From Apiospora phragmitis (taxonomy: Eukaryota; Ascomycota; Sordariomycetes; Amphisphaeriales; Apiosporaceae), in contig JAQQWL010000005.1 of assembly GCA_038363925.1 (NCBI GenBank), positions 1,054,001 to 1,118,000 on the forward strand: DNA of 64,000 bases, given 5' to 3'. The position numbers and the translations under genes were made by a program. Positions 1-13,607 of the stretch are shown in pieces. Position 1 is the stretch's first letter. Each line of letters starts with the position of its first letter. The notes below the pieces were generated by a model. The model did not search any database and was not told the origin of the DNA. It was given only the letters and a program-made list of their open reading frames with translations.

Positions 1-32
1 TTCATGTAGCATCTGAGAAATGGTTGTTGCCG

Positions 33-994
33 TTAATACCTTCGATCCTCAAGGGGCACATTAGGGCGTAGAACCCCCCTTCTTCTCCCCCAGAGGCCAG
101 GCATGCTAGGCAAACACCACCTCCGCAGACTCGAGTGTGGCGTCTCCAGCCCATCCCGGCATCATCCGTCACCGATATGACCTCACCATGTACCTCGATT
201 TCGTCCTGGGAGAAGGAACCATGCGGCGGGGGAGGCAACATGGGATTCGATGATGGGAAGGAATGAGGTGTGAATGATGATATGGTAGCATCGAGTTCTG
301 CAGCCGAGACACCCTGTGGGGATCCCAACGAGAGTGTTTTGGTATACGATCTTCGCCGAGATGAAGTAGGAGATCCCTCGAATCCAGGCAGGGCGGTCGA
401 GGATGTGGAGGAGCCAGCAGAGTAGTCGGGGTTCTGGTGCTGATAGAACGGGGTCGCAGTTTCGCCTGAGATCGAGACTGACCCGCTGTGACGTCTCTCC
501 TGAAAGTAGTAAGGCCCAGTCTCTATCGCAAGAGGTGTCATAGGAGGTGGAGGTGGTGGCCTTGAGGTGAACTTTAGCGGGATATTCTTTTCTGCTGGGG
601 CACCACCCGGACTACCATCGCGAACCTCATCGCCCTCCCGCTGGGGCCAATAAGGGATGTTATCCGCATGCCGCGGCCTGGCCTTCTTGCCCCCCTTCAG
701 CCGGTCGGCGTTCGAAGACTGGTTGGTCGGCATGGTGGGCTTAGTGATGCCGATGCCACGTGATTGCTCCCAAAAGCGTTTCTTCAAGTCGTCCGGATGT
801 AGCGTTGGAAGCAAGTGTCGTGCCAACAGTGATCTGTTCCACGATGAAAACTTGAAATAATACACCACCATGAGCGACAAACACACGACCAAGAACGCCA
901 GGTTTATAGCAAGACGCGGTGGGCTTGAGGACTCAATAGCCTGGGCGACGACGTTAGTCTTGACCTGTTGTAAAGGTCGACTGACAGCGGGCAT
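33..994 (-). CDS. Single-pass membrane protein of unknown function
   Basis: Unrecognised conserved-looking fungal protein of about 320 residues. Starting at 994, a short N-terminus is followed by one hydrophobic segment (about residues 28-48), then a basic stretch and a long low-complexity region rich in Ser, Pro and Gly with a run of seven prolines. The C-terminus is Cys/Gly-rich (GWRRHTRVCGGGVCLAC). The reading frame as given runs to a stop at 2-4. One base earlier in frame, near position 67, the tail instead reads PNVPLEDRRY and stops at 33-35. I think that is the natural end, so one base seems to be missing at about 67. Topology suggests a short lumenal or outer N-terminus with the disordered bulk on the other side. 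No catalytic motif is visible and I assign no function. Confidence 0.6.
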
Positions 995-3900
995 TCTGGC
1001 TGTTTAAGACAGTTTCAAGATCCTTGCCTGCCTTTACCTGTGCCGTATATGGTCGAAATGGGAGGGACCGAAGGTGGCTTGAAATGGGGTCATGAAGTGG
1101 ACCAGGCTAACAGTCGGTACGACCTGCTTGACGAACAAGTACACCCACAATCTCCGGCAGGACACGACTTCTCGGATGGACCGTATCGAACCACGTAACA
1201 GGGTCTTAAGTCGGGCCTGTTCTGACTCGAGATGACCGACGTGACCGAGTACTCGGAAGAAAGGTTGTGTTATTGACGGAGGTACTGTAGTACACAGGGC
1301 GCAGGCCAGTCTAACATGAGAATAAAGCAGGTGGTCATTAGAATCCCTCAAGTGACCGGGGTTGCGTAACCTGTCAACAAAGAAGCATGCGACAACGGTG
1401 CATGCGGAGGATTTATAACAGAAGAATGGCCGTATGTGCCGTGCGGCAAGTGTGATGACGCTCACGTAAAGCCAACAGAGTTATGCAGGCGTGGTAGTCT
1501 TATGTGAAGGATCAGATGGAGCGATGGGATGAGGGCCCATCATATAGACCAAAGGTACCCGGTATTGAACGAGAGTAAGCATAATGAAAAAGATACTTGG
1601 CCAACTGGGTCAGGAAACAATTGGTCATTAGATGAGAAGCGGGATCTGGGAATCAGATGAACCGCTAGGGGAGGGTGTGTCGGTAGGTCTCGCATGGTTC
1701 CCAAGCATTTGCCCTTTTGGGTCCTTCCACCTCACTGCCAGGTAGCCTCAGTCGGCTCCTTGGGGAAAGGGAAGCGACGGGCCTAATCGGACTGACTCGG
1801 CTGATTGCCTCTTTGGAGGCGGCATACTTCTGGGTAGAGTCATTGGAGGACGGTATGCGCTCTGAGACGTGTGGGCAAATCGGGGCAATGTGAGGACTGA
1901 CTGGGGGCAGCTGAACCCAGGCGGCTCTCCGTGACATTTGAGGTGGAGTGAAGGCACCGACTTGCTAGCCCCAAGGCTAAGGCGCTGTAGCTAGTGACCG
2001 TATGTAGGCATGGTTTAGCAGGTGGTGGGGAATCAGCAACAGCGAAACTATTTTGGACTCAATGTTACCTGCAGTCATCATGCTGTACAAGGTGAAAGGT
2101 TGGATGATCTGCCGCGCATATTCAATCTACATGCGAGTCGGGGTGGGTGGTCATAGCTGGCGAGCCATCTCGCTTGAGAGGCTGCATGCACTGAGTTGAC
2201 TTTGTAATGGCCCAGCACTGCATGCATATTGACGTTGGGATGACTTTCCCATTCGGTGGTGGTGTTTGTTTTATTGATGTTTGGACCAGCTACAGGGCCC
2301 TTGATCGACGGATTGATTCGTTTTCGTTCACTGGAACCGCACTGCACGTAAGACGCTTTGCGCTGACCTAGGCGCTCGCTCGCGCGCAGCAAGCATTGCG
2401 CGGATAGATATCGCGTGGCTTATCCTGCCCTGATGCGATGCAGGCGTACATGGCGATCGCGCGTGATGTGCCAAGGACGAGGATTGAAAAATATATCTGC
2501 TTCCATCCAAGTCAATGGCGGCCAGCACAGTCAACCCAACGCCTGGTTGTCAACAGCCGGCTTCGGTGTTGTTTGTTGACGTCCGCGGAGGTAGAGAGGC
2601 AGAGGCCGAGGAACAATGTCAGCGGTCTCGCATTATGTGGCCGCCAGATACGAACATGGCTAGAAAAGTATCGTGACGCACTGGGATTAGGTTGATTTCC
2701 AATTTTGCGGTCTGTCATCCACCTGTCATCCACTCGAAGATGGGAGAAGAGGAAGACCCTGCTACTGGGGATTGCTGCGCCACCGCGCCGCGAAAATACC
2801 TGGCAGGAAGGAACTTGTAAAAAGAACCGAGGCAGCAGCTAGCTAGCCTTGTGTGCCCTTGGCATTGGCGGCGGATCTGACAGAACAAGCTCTGATGCGT
2901 TGCGATTTGGCCAGTTCTGAGACCAATGCGTGTCGTGTTCTGCGTCAAACTGTACCTAGTCGTACAATGGCGATAGGTTGCGATGGTTGGTTGATGCAGG
3001 TTCATTCAATCGGCTGAATTGATGTTGGTGCGTGACCTTAGATGACGTCTCCTTCTGTTTGCAAGCAGGGCCGCTTCAGCTGGCGGGCAGGAGCGAATCG
3101 CTGCCCATTCTAGAAAGAGAGGGTTGAAGCCTTGCCTTCCAGGTGTCGGGTGCATGTGCCACCGAGTAGGAGTAGGTCCGTTCAAACGCATACACTTGCC
3201 CCTGACCCCCTCGTATCGATAATCAATTAAGCAGTCAAGGCAGTGAGGAGCGAATATCCAGGCCACTCACTCACAGCAGGCAATTGACGACTTATTCCAT
3301 ACTGAAACTATCCTATCCTGGGATTGGGCATCCTCTACGGAGTAATGGTCTCTATTAGTGCACTACTAGGGCCAAAGTTCAGCTATGTTGTGCTGATGTG
3401 AGCCCTGAAACCGCCCAAGTGGGTGTTGATAGCCCAACCCTACCTGGGTTCAACCTGTACCTATCGATTGAAGTCGTAAGTTGATGCATTCGAGTAAGGC
3501 GTTTAGTATGGAGCGAAATAAGGTACATCAACATTCCCGAAATCGTCGAGGGTTGTTGCTGTCGCTGCTGCTCAGACGTCTGAGCCGCCTGGCCCCCAAC
3601 TCCATACGTGCATACATAGACTCCTGTCGGCCTGTCGGCTGCTGTTCTGGCCACTGGCCAAGATCTCCGACATGTAGTTGGCGAATCACGTCGACTTGGA
3701 TTGGGTTCCGGAGACTAGGCCGGCGCAAGACAGTGGACACTACCCAGACGATATGCATGCGGTAGAACCAACAGCACCAACAGCATACCATGCTGCCATG
3801 CACACAAGCAAATACATATTTACCGACCCACGGCAACCAGGACGAATAAAAGATAAATAGAAGAATATGGCAGTATTAACAGTTCTAACCCCTGTATTTC

Positions 3901-6900
3901 CTGGCAGTTGCCATTGTGCAGCCGAATAGTCTGCTGGTGCTTCTCCTTGCATATCAGATATGTGACCAATTTAGGTAGGTGCTTGTGGTATCTCACTAAC
4001 GCAAACCCTTGAGGTTCTCATCGAACGATCGTGGTCTCAATATATGACGTGTACAAGATTGCTGTCAGAAAATACAGATAAGTCATCATTTGTTCTATTC
4101 ATGCGATGCGGAGATATCTAATATCAATCTGATCAACAGAACCGTTGGGGTTGGGGGCTGGACAGGTCACGCCCTGTAACCCCGCCATTCTTATTGTCTC
4201 TACAGCTTACACGCAGCCTGCGTCGCATCAGCAGCAGCATCGATGCATCTGCGTCATTTTGCAATGTTAACAACCCGGAAGAAGTCCCGTTCTTATCTTT
4301 CATTACCCTCAACTGGAATGGCCCTTGTTTTCCAGCAACATCTTGAATAGAAAAGTCCCCGGCTCACAGTTGATACGTCTCGGTAGCTGTAGTTATCCCC
4401 TGGATACTTGCTTCTGTGGAAGGTGAGGTAACCCTGACCTCAGTTGGGCATGTGACTGACCCCTCCAGCGTCCTTTCCTCAGCAGCTAGAAAGTACATTG
4501 CAGATTCTTTTCGTCCGTGTAAGCTGAAAGTACTCGGATATATTAGAATACATCCATAACGTGCAGTATGTACTTAATGTAATGCACATAACATGCAGTC
4601 TTCCATCCCGAGTGGACGATCCAGATCGGGTGATTCACCTATTTTCAGCTGCATTCGATTCTCCTGTTTCGCTTAATGTTGCTGGCGTACACGAGCAAGG
4701 GTGGTAGGTATGTGCGTGCTGGCTGGGTTTTCAGGGACGCGGGACCCTGGAAAAAAGGCGAGACCCGAAGAACCGGAACACCAACAGCATTGACATCCCG
4801 AGTCTATTGGATAACATTCGCACGCTAGATTTTTCTCCCAATTCTCTTCTTTTTCGTTTATTTCTTTTGCGCAATCATTTTCACCCCGTGGCAATTCAAC
4901 ATCGCCATCTGCGACGTAATCTCCGAATGCTTCTCAGCTGAAATGCAACATTCACGATCCCACATGCATGCAGTAACGTTGCCAAGACTGCACGACAGCC
5001 AGTACGAGGCAATTGGCCACTCGACATCCACCGTCATCACGAAGTATTGACCCTCGTTATTGATCGAGTACACCCGTCGGTTGCAGCCCTATCCGAGATT
5101 ACATACGATCTACTGGCCATCTTGAGAGATCTGCGGAGCCGCTTTGGCGGCGGGTGGATCCCCCACACCACACCGCCCTCCGCCTGTACTGCCGCCTGGG
5201 GGCTTGACTTGCCAGAGCCGGGTCGGAGGTGCTACAACTCGCTGGCTTCTGTGTAACATTACAGAATGCCGAATGCCCCTAGGAAACCCATAAGACAGTG
5301 CTGTCCTGTCATTTCCAGCACTCGAGGGCAACCTGAATTTCTCGCCCCCGACTATGATTTTCTGACCGCCTGACCTTTCGCAACACAACCTTGCCTTCAT
5401 GGCAGTGCATTCCAGGTTTGATGAGACGATTAGCGGTATCCACCAAGGAGCGCAACTCCCCTCGCATTGGACACGATGACTGGAGCCTAGGGTGTTTGGT
5501 TAACACCGGAGCCTTGCTCCATGCGGGGTCGACGCGATCGTATTCATTGCATGTCTTGTTCATATGCGCTGAAGTTTTGGCCACAATGGATCGAGGACAG
5601 GACCCGAACTGATGGATGCATGCGAGTACTGCCCGTCCCAATGGGGATATGTGTAGGTAGGTAAGTATAACTTTTGCTATCGCTACACCCGCACTCACAT
5701 ACTCTTATTAAGCTATATCGGTTATTCTTCGAACAACTGATGACACATTGTCGTCGATGGTTGCAGCGGCAACGCACGACATCTGCAAGTCCAGCTGGCG
5801 ATTACTCCCCCAATGCCGGCAATGCTTCACACTGGGCCAATGGATGCAACACACATTGCCGAGGCACACCTTGCTTTACTGTGGCCTCTCGTCATCATCA
5901 TGTGTACTGTTGGTAACTCTTGGCTTTAATTCACCGACAGCAACATCCACTTGTATATCTGCGACAAGGATCATGTTGGGTTCCAATGATGGTCTTCAGC
6001 CCTACACCCCTCGTCACATGCATACAAGAGACTCGACTCAGTTAGGCCCAGGTCCAATATGGGGTCGTTCGCAAACAAAAACAACAAAAGTCAGCCTTAA
6101 CAGTAGCCGCTATCAGCTGAGCACAGACAGGAACAACAAATAACCAAGACTTTGGCCCCCCGCCGCCCCCTATTTCAGCAGCTTCAAGTCTCGCTTCAAT
6201 TGACACGACATGACGATAACAGCACGAGACTGACATACCCAATCGTTTCGCATCAATTGCAATGATTACATTCCCACGTCAGCCAATCATCAGAAATCAT
6301 TCATGCGCGGATTGGTAGTATCGATGATACACCATGAACGAAACCCGTCGCATCCGAATTTACATGTGGCGGTCGGTGACGAAGCACATGATCAATCAAT
6401 CAATCAATCAATTAGCATTTCGATGTGTCAGCTGCTAGGTTGGACTCCATCGCGTCAAGAAGTAGATCGTGAGGCTTGGGGCTGAGGACCATCCGGCCTT
6501 TTAACAGGTCAGAATACGACTTGATCAATGCAGCCTTGGGGTCCTTCTTGGTATATATTGATGCCTCAGTCACCAACGCCCAGCTAGCTGGGCCAGGAGA
6601 GCAGGAGCCGTGATGGCCCAACTCCCCGAAACTTTACGAGGCTTTGCGGTGCCTCTTCGTTACCATTAAGGATTGCTAATGGCTAGATCCCATTGGGTTC
6701 TTTACGATATCACCTAACTCACAGGTTTCCATTGCTTCCTTAGACGGTGCCTCACTAGAAGCTCTGTAAGCATTTTGCATCGCGGCCAGGTCATCCTCAG
6801 ACATTTCCGGAACGGCAAATATTTGAATCAGCTGACATGGAAAATAAGATTGCTGTTACACCCAAATAGTCTTGATGTGTGCTGAACTAACACATGGGCG

Positions 6901-9900
6901 TAGTCATGCTGCCATCTAATCATGACAAGAAGGGAATGAGGAAGCTTATGTAAGTACATTCAAGCGCTCTATTGCGCATTGTAGGCTCTGAGCGAGCCCC
7001 TTCGCTAACAATGCGACCAGTCCACGATGAGATATTTGACGTCAGACGCATATTTCCCAATGAAGGCATCAGACGGTGCGGCTATTACATCCTCCCTAGG
7101 CCAATTTCGAAGCAGTGTTGCTTTGTTTACATGGACTTGACAGGAGTTCAAATCGCGAATTTCTGGTGGGACGCAACAGCCGACCAGACTGGGACATACA
7201 TAACTACCTGGCTTAGAAATACCAAAGGTACAGGCTTGGCCTCACATGTCCGTCAGCATTTGTCACATGACAAATGGAGGCTGAGAAAGCCTCATGACAC
7301 CGATGTCCAGGTCTCCCACCGAGATATCTATATGATTGCTTGGTTCCAAAACAACGTGCTGACCTGTATTTCGGCACGAGCATCTAATTTCGTACAGATT
7401 TTACGATGGCTTGAAGGCAATCCACGCTTCGGGAGCCAACTTATGGCCTTTCCAAGAAGAAGAGGCCGGTGCCAGTACGTCAAGTCGGAGACAATAGCAG
7501 CAACCCGAAAACGAACAACAGTCGACGGTGCGGCTGTGTGAATATACACTTGCAGTTAAGCCTTTTGACACGTAACGCCCTCTCGGCCTCCCTCTGATCG
7601 CTTGGCAAGACTGGAGATTGGGAACCAAACAGAACTAGAGCCGACTGCCCGGCACAGGGCCAAGGCCATGGCAAGATCCTCAACTGTTCGTTTTCGGGTC
7701 CGGCCTGTCAGATTCCACAGTAAGCAGAGGACGGATTTTACGAAATCAGGCAGGCATGGCGTGTTCCCTTATGGTAATCGGTGATCTAGCTTGACCCAGT
7801 CATCCTGTCCTAGCCGTACTGGGGGTTAGGCTGAGGTCAGTCAGTAAGCAGGCTAACCAGCAGTGTTCCGGGGGAAGGACAGGGGTAGCAACTTGGCTAG
7901 CCGGAACTAGTGCGTTCCTCCTCTCTCACTTTGAAAGGTCTTGGTGCTTGGCGATATGTTTGGGTGTTTCTGGAATGGAGACGACGGTCCACCTAGTCCA
8001 CCCAGCAACCAGCCAAATTTATATGTACATTTCGTCTGTTCCTCCTGGCCCTTACTAAAGAACCGGTTTGTGTATGGAATTAGCAAGTAGGTTATTCTAG
8101 GGTGCCCCATGGAAAGCGAAAAGCCGGGTTGAAAGCAACGTCCTTTCCGTCTTCCTCCAGGTTGACCGCTTCTTCCAGGACAGCGGATGAGAATAATGTG
8201 CAATGGAAGCATCAAAGGCATTATTTACATCATTACCCCCTCAACTAGGTCCAAGTAGGCAGGCATGAAAATCAAGCAAGGATTGGGATGGGCCCGTATC
8301 CGAGCCGTATTCATGGCGGCCCGAGCGATCAATACGCCCTGTTATGTTGGGGACAGAGCGTGTGGGAGCGATGACATGCTACTTACTGGGAGAACAGCCA
8401 TGACTACAGAGACCGCTCTTACACGTCTGTGGCTTCGTCACCGATGGAGTACCTCTTACCAGTATTACTGATATGAGGTGCTGATGTACAAACCGTGACC
8501 TTGTGATTTCGTGTTGGCAGAAATGCAAGGGATGTACTATAAGCTGCTTATCATACATCGCCGCTTGATCATCACTTTCGAACTGTTTAGGTCTCTTTGC
8601 CACCTATATACCTAACATGTACCTGTCCAAGGAGTTTCTAAGGTGAATCAAAGTTGCCGATTGACTAAAGAGGCTTGGAAACGATGGCCATCGGTCTTTA
8701 ATCGGTGGTGAGACTGGGCAACATATTTACCGGATATTTGGTACCGAGCCGAACCCTAAGGAAAGCTGAATAATCCCACAGGACCTTGGTCGTAGAATAT
8801 ACAGTAGATGGAAGAGACATGGGATAGACAAGATCCAAGAGCCGGCAGAACCTGCTCAACCTTAGGGTAAGTGAGTATTTGTAGGTACATATTTTGCTGC
8901 CATATACAGCCTCTAATGTTTCCTTTTCCGTAGGGGCTAACAGGATGGTCTCTTGTACAACTTCCTCTTTAATATTGAACAATACGTATATGAGCAGCAT
9001 CCGTAAAGACTGTGTATACTAGTGCATCTCTCTACTTGTAGTTTGTATACATTCAGTCTACTCCTGCCATTTCTACCTCATATCACATGCAAAGGGACAG
9101 TTTGCCATTGCCGATTGATGACCAGCATGCCGGCCCTACTCAATATCAATAATAGCACTTTCATCACTGGCAGGCGACTAACTACTGCTACCTATTTCTG
9201 AAAGAGAAGTCAGGATATGTACTTAGTAATAATTTGGAAACAGTATCCACCAGCCAGTTCAGTCGCCCCAAAGTCCTTTGTCGACTGATGAGAGGCAAAT
9301 TCTGACAACTGGGAACCGATGAATGTTACCATATCATCAAGCGCGCAAGAGAGGCATGGAGAGGCCGTATGATACTGTGGTGGCAATGAGGCGGTTGTTG
9401 TTTGGAGATTCGGATAGCCCGAAAAAAAAGAAAAGAAAAAAGGGGGTTGATAGGCCGATCCCCTCGGATTGAAGGCGGGTTTCAGCTCATTTCGTCCGCA
9501 ACTGCCGAACATCATCACGCGTTCACCAACGGCCATGCCGAGCCTCGGCTGGTTGACACAAGTGTGTCCCAGGAAGTGGGTTATGGACAGACAGACATGG
9601 GGTGGTGGTGTAGGCCTAGTCTAGTATCGCCACCTCGAGCAGGCCAGTTCAGCTTTGAAGTCATTCATGTAACCCAGCTGCATGAAGAGGCGACAACTAT
9701 ATCCAAACCTACCATGCTGAACTCATCACATGTAATTGTGGCCCAATAAGTCAGCTAAAACAGTTTGGGTGGCAATGAAACGTTTGTATCTTGGCCAAAG
9801 ACACCATTAACTACCTATCAAGTAGTCGCCATGATCCTGAGCAACCCAACGTGCCCAGCAAAAGTGAATCAATTCCCTTCTTCGTAAGTCATTCGCTAAA

Positions 9901-10111
9901 CGCCATCCATAACCACAAGCCCGCCAAACCACGATTGCTTCGTGGCTGATCAATGATTGGCCCATTCCTCAGTGTGCCAACTAGTACAACATAAGATACA
10001 CAAACATACGGCAAGAATAAGCCCAATGAGTCAGGAGTAGTAGTCTGGCCCCCTATCCCAAGACTTCACAAACCCACGATTCAAGTATCACTCGTACCAA
10101 GCGGAACCTAT
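995..10111. other. Gene-poor 9.1-kb stretch
   Basis: No reading frame here has family resemblance, sensible intron signals or sustained fungal codon bias. The largest open frame (6972-7541, plus) looks random. Base composition is ordinary, unlike the AT-rich island later in the window. The only repeat I see is a short TCAA tandem run near 6390-6413. Long upstream regulatory DNA, a non-coding transcript or a decayed gene are all possible, and nothing in the sequence separates them. Confidence 0.5.
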
Positions 10112-12189
10112 CTAGCAAATCATCATAGGCTCCGTAGGAGGTACGGGCGCCGCAACGGCGACTTCACTACGCTCCTCCTCCATCATCTCGATCAGGTCGT
10201 CCAGATTGGAGTCCAGGTTCTCGGCATCACCTTGGTCCAGGCATTGCTTAAGTAGCTCTCGATACTTGTCGATTTTCTCGCTTGTGCCGGACAGACCCAA
10301 GGCGTCGACGTATTCCTGTTCTGCCCGGCGTTGCTCTAGGATGAGCTCCCGTAGTTCGCGCGCCAGCGTCTGCCGCGTCTCAGGTGTGTCATCGCCGGAA
10401 TCATTGCCGTTCATCATAGCGAGCTGTTGCTCAACTGTCGCTTGGATGTGATACTTATTCTGGTTCGCAAGGAGGGCCAACACTTCATGCTGGGCCATGG
10501 TCGCATCGCCTACTGCCTTGGCAGCGGCCTCTTCAGGCTCGAGACGAGCTTCAAGCTCCGCAATATGCTGGCGTATTACAGCCAGCTCGTTTTGTGTGTT
10601 GCCGAGGATGCGCCGTGCTTCATTCTCAGCTTCGTGCTTCTCCTTCCATTCCTCGTCATAGCTGTGAGCCAAGTCTTGGAACTTCTCAAGAACAAGCGGC
10701 GTGATCTTGCTCTGGACCGTAGTAGCTGCCTCCGACTGGTAGGCCACGGCGAGCTTGGTGACGGACTCGGATAGAGCTTCCCTGAAAGAAACGTGTCGCT
10801 GAGACTCGGGGGCAAAGGGCGACGATGAGCGTTGCGGCGCACGTTCTTTCGGCGGCTTGGACGCATTGAGGGTTCGTATGAGCTCCTCAGCCCGGACGCC
10901 TTCGTTATTCATGATATAGGTACTTGCACCTCGTCCGATCAGGGCACGGATGCATTTCTTGGCACTCGTCTGGGCCGCGAGATGCAAAGCGGTATTACCA
11001 TTTAGATCCTGGGCATCAACGATGAGTTGAACAGACTGGGGGTCATGCGTATCCTGGAGCTTATTCAGGATATTGTCAAGGTAGTAGCGAGAACATGAGT
11101 GACTAGTCACTCGACCACTCTTTCATGATGGCTGCATGATGGATGACGGTGCAGCCCTGGTTATCTCGAGCATCTACTGTGTCGAACAGCTCTTTGATGA
11201 CGACCGGAAAGGTTTGCTTCTCATAGCAGTTGGTGAAGTGGACCGATCGCATGAAGGGGGTTTCACCACGGATATTCTGCGAGTTCAGGGTTGCACCAAA
11301 ACGCTTCAGCTGTTTGATGACATCGACATCACCCATGGCACTAGCCCAATGGAGAGCACTGTGCTTCTCCGAGTCAATGTACCAATTTGGCTGGAAATTC
11401 GGCGGTGGTTCCGGGCGCAAGGTCGGGGCATCTTGGCGAGAAAGGAGAAAGTAATCGAGCAGCTCATCCCCATAGACAGAGTGCTGTTGTTCCGTCAGAT
11501 CTTGAACGGTCTCTTCGTGCTTTCTCTTTCGGTGTCCGGTTGCGGGGTAATTCGACAGATCGTGGCGGTCGTCCTCAGCCATATAAGAGGCGGAAGCTAT
11601 CGTGACATTGTCGGGTGTGTCGTCCTCGTTCAGCTGTTGACTGGCAGTCTCAAAGTCTGGCTGTCGGGGAGGAGGAATCCAGGCAGCTCTGGCAGGGGCA
11701 GCCTTTACCTTTGGCGCTTTTGGTTTGCTAGCATGTCGAGGAGCAGGCGGGGGGCTCTGGTTTCCGGGCGTGAACTCGAAGATGGGCCGTAATCGCTCGT
11801 AGATGTTGTTTCGCTGTGCCAAGTGCTCACCCGACTCCAAGGGGATCCAAGTGCCTTGATATTTGCCATAGCCACCTTGGATCTTCTCGTGGACGTCTTT
11901 TTGGACCTCTCGCTCGAGAATTCGGGTACGCGCGGGCTTATCGAAGCCTGCGGCCTTGAGGATATGGGTAGCGTTGATCCAATCGTCCTGTCTCCTTCTC
12001 ATAACATGTTCTTTGAGGTCGACACCGAATTGGAACTCGTAGACGGGGATCTATCGCCGAGGATATATGTTAGCCACAGGGAACGACTGGATCCGACATC
12101 TGACAAGGGAGACTCACACCACTGTATGTGGCACTATACACGCCAGGGCCGGCAGCGGGAGCTGTCGCTGCTGCTGCACCCTTCACCAT
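10112..12189 (-). CDS. mbp1: MBF transcription factor DNA-binding subunit (Mbp1/Res-like, APSES + ankyrin)
   Basis: DNA-binding subunit of the MBF complex, which drives G1/S transcription in fungi. Exon 1 is 12118-12189 (start at 12189). A GT-AG intron spans 12051-12117 and exon 2 runs to 10112. The N-terminus reads VYSATYSGIPVYEF, then MRRRQDDWINATHILKAAGF and GGYGKYQGTWIP, the APSES/KilA-N fold. Ankyrin repeats follow (SALHWASAMGDVDVIKQL, GNTALHLAAQ), then a Glu-rich coiled-coil region. About 668 residues is normal for the family. Odd: the frame breaks between the ankyrin units. The T run at 11121-11123 has one base too many, and removing it restores MKSGRVTSHSCSRYYLDN. As written, the protein stops at 11103 just after IHHAAIMK. 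Because MBF is important for growth, a consensus error is more likely than a true null allele. Confidence 0.9.
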
Positions 12190-13607
12190 CTTGGCTACCT
12201 ATTCCCATGCGACGCAAGCATGCAGATTGGCGATGGAGGGCAGCGGTGGGGAATGATCGTGTGACAATATGACTGTAGGACTAGACTGGAGGGGTAGAGA
12301 AGGGTCGGTGTGTTAATACGTGGTGACGTCGCAAGGAGGCTGGGCAAGTCGACCTGGGTGTGAAGTTCTGCTGGATGCACAAGCCTAGAAGGTGCAAGAG
12401 GAGTATTCCCGACACCAGAAATTGGATCGATAGACCAACCGACCACCTTGGGAACAAATCGATCAAAGTATTCTGGCAGACTTCAGCTGTTCGATTGAAC
12501 AGGTCTCAAGGGCAGCGGCACTTAATGGTGATTGACACTGCGTTTGGCAGGCAAAAGCTGACTCGTCCCATTTGCACGCGTGAAGACGCGAAATGAAAGA
12601 ACCGGGGGTTGCAGGAGATGCAGAAACGCGCTTCGCGTAAATTGACTGTGACCAAAAGCTGGTTGTTGGCCTGGATGTTCAGGCGCACGGTTTCTGCTTA
12701 GCGTATGCCACAGCGCCACTTACATCTGAAGAGGTGTGGCTGTGGTGCGGTCAGGAGAGTCTGGGTCTGGAACTGAGGCCGCACGGACTAATAGTAACTC
12801 CGCCAAACCCATCAAACCATATCAGGGGCAGATCGGTTGTTTCACGAAACATTTGAACAACGAAACAAGCATCCAGGACAAACACATCAATCATCTGGTA
12901 CTAGTGACGCCCTCCAGGGCTGAATCGTTCCTTGCATAAATCTAGTCTTCGTGACACACCCCAAATGCGGCTGGTCTCGAAGTAAGCCTACTTTGTTATC
13001 GATTGCGAGGGACCACCTGTTCGTTGAGTAATTAGCTGAGCCGGACGCTCTCTTCCTTCTCCATAACCGACATTGGACATCCACACACGGCCGAGATTGT
13101 AGAGATGGCACGCTCCAGCGGAAGACATGTTGGGCAGGTGGAGGCCGATGCTAGTGATCCCCCGTGTTCCTGAAACTCCTCCGCGAGCACCTGGCTCGAG
13201 CTGGTGTCAGATCGCTAGGCGCAATCTAGGCCTCTTAGGCGTCTAGTGCCCATCTCCTAGGGCTCTAGTAAGACGACAATGTATCACCATTCTAGCCCTA
13301 GAATCTAAATGTCCTGACATTAGCTGCAGATCATTATGGCGCCGATCTCGTACCATTATCCTGGGAATTAATCAATCTCGAACATCAGGACAGGGCGAGG
13401 CCGTGCCAACTGGTGATTCTATTTGTACCGGGGGTCTTGGCCCCCTTCATCATTGCTCTGACTTCCTTCGTTTACCAAGATTTTTTGAGCTGGCTCGAAA
13501 CCATGAACTTTGCTATATCATTGCGCCCTTCCTCTTCTTCCTGGTGTCGGACTTGGCTTGCTGGACTGACTGATCTGGACTGTCCCAGAAAAGCTTCTAT
13601 AATCTCC
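12190..13607. other. Divergent intergenic region between mbp1 and the ankyrin gene
   Basis: This is the shared upstream region of two divergently transcribed genes. I see no coding frame, tRNA or clear inverted repeat. Small open frames in it lack any family resemblance. Confidence 0.5.

Noticed and set aside
6972..7541. 189-residue open frame on the plus strand
   Set aside because: No family resemblance, no codon bias, and surrounded by similar random frames; it looks like chance.
13413..13607. N-terminal extension of the ankyrin protein
   Set aside because: The frame is open but pyrimidine-rich and unlike protein-coding DNA; the ATG pair at 13608/13611 fits better.
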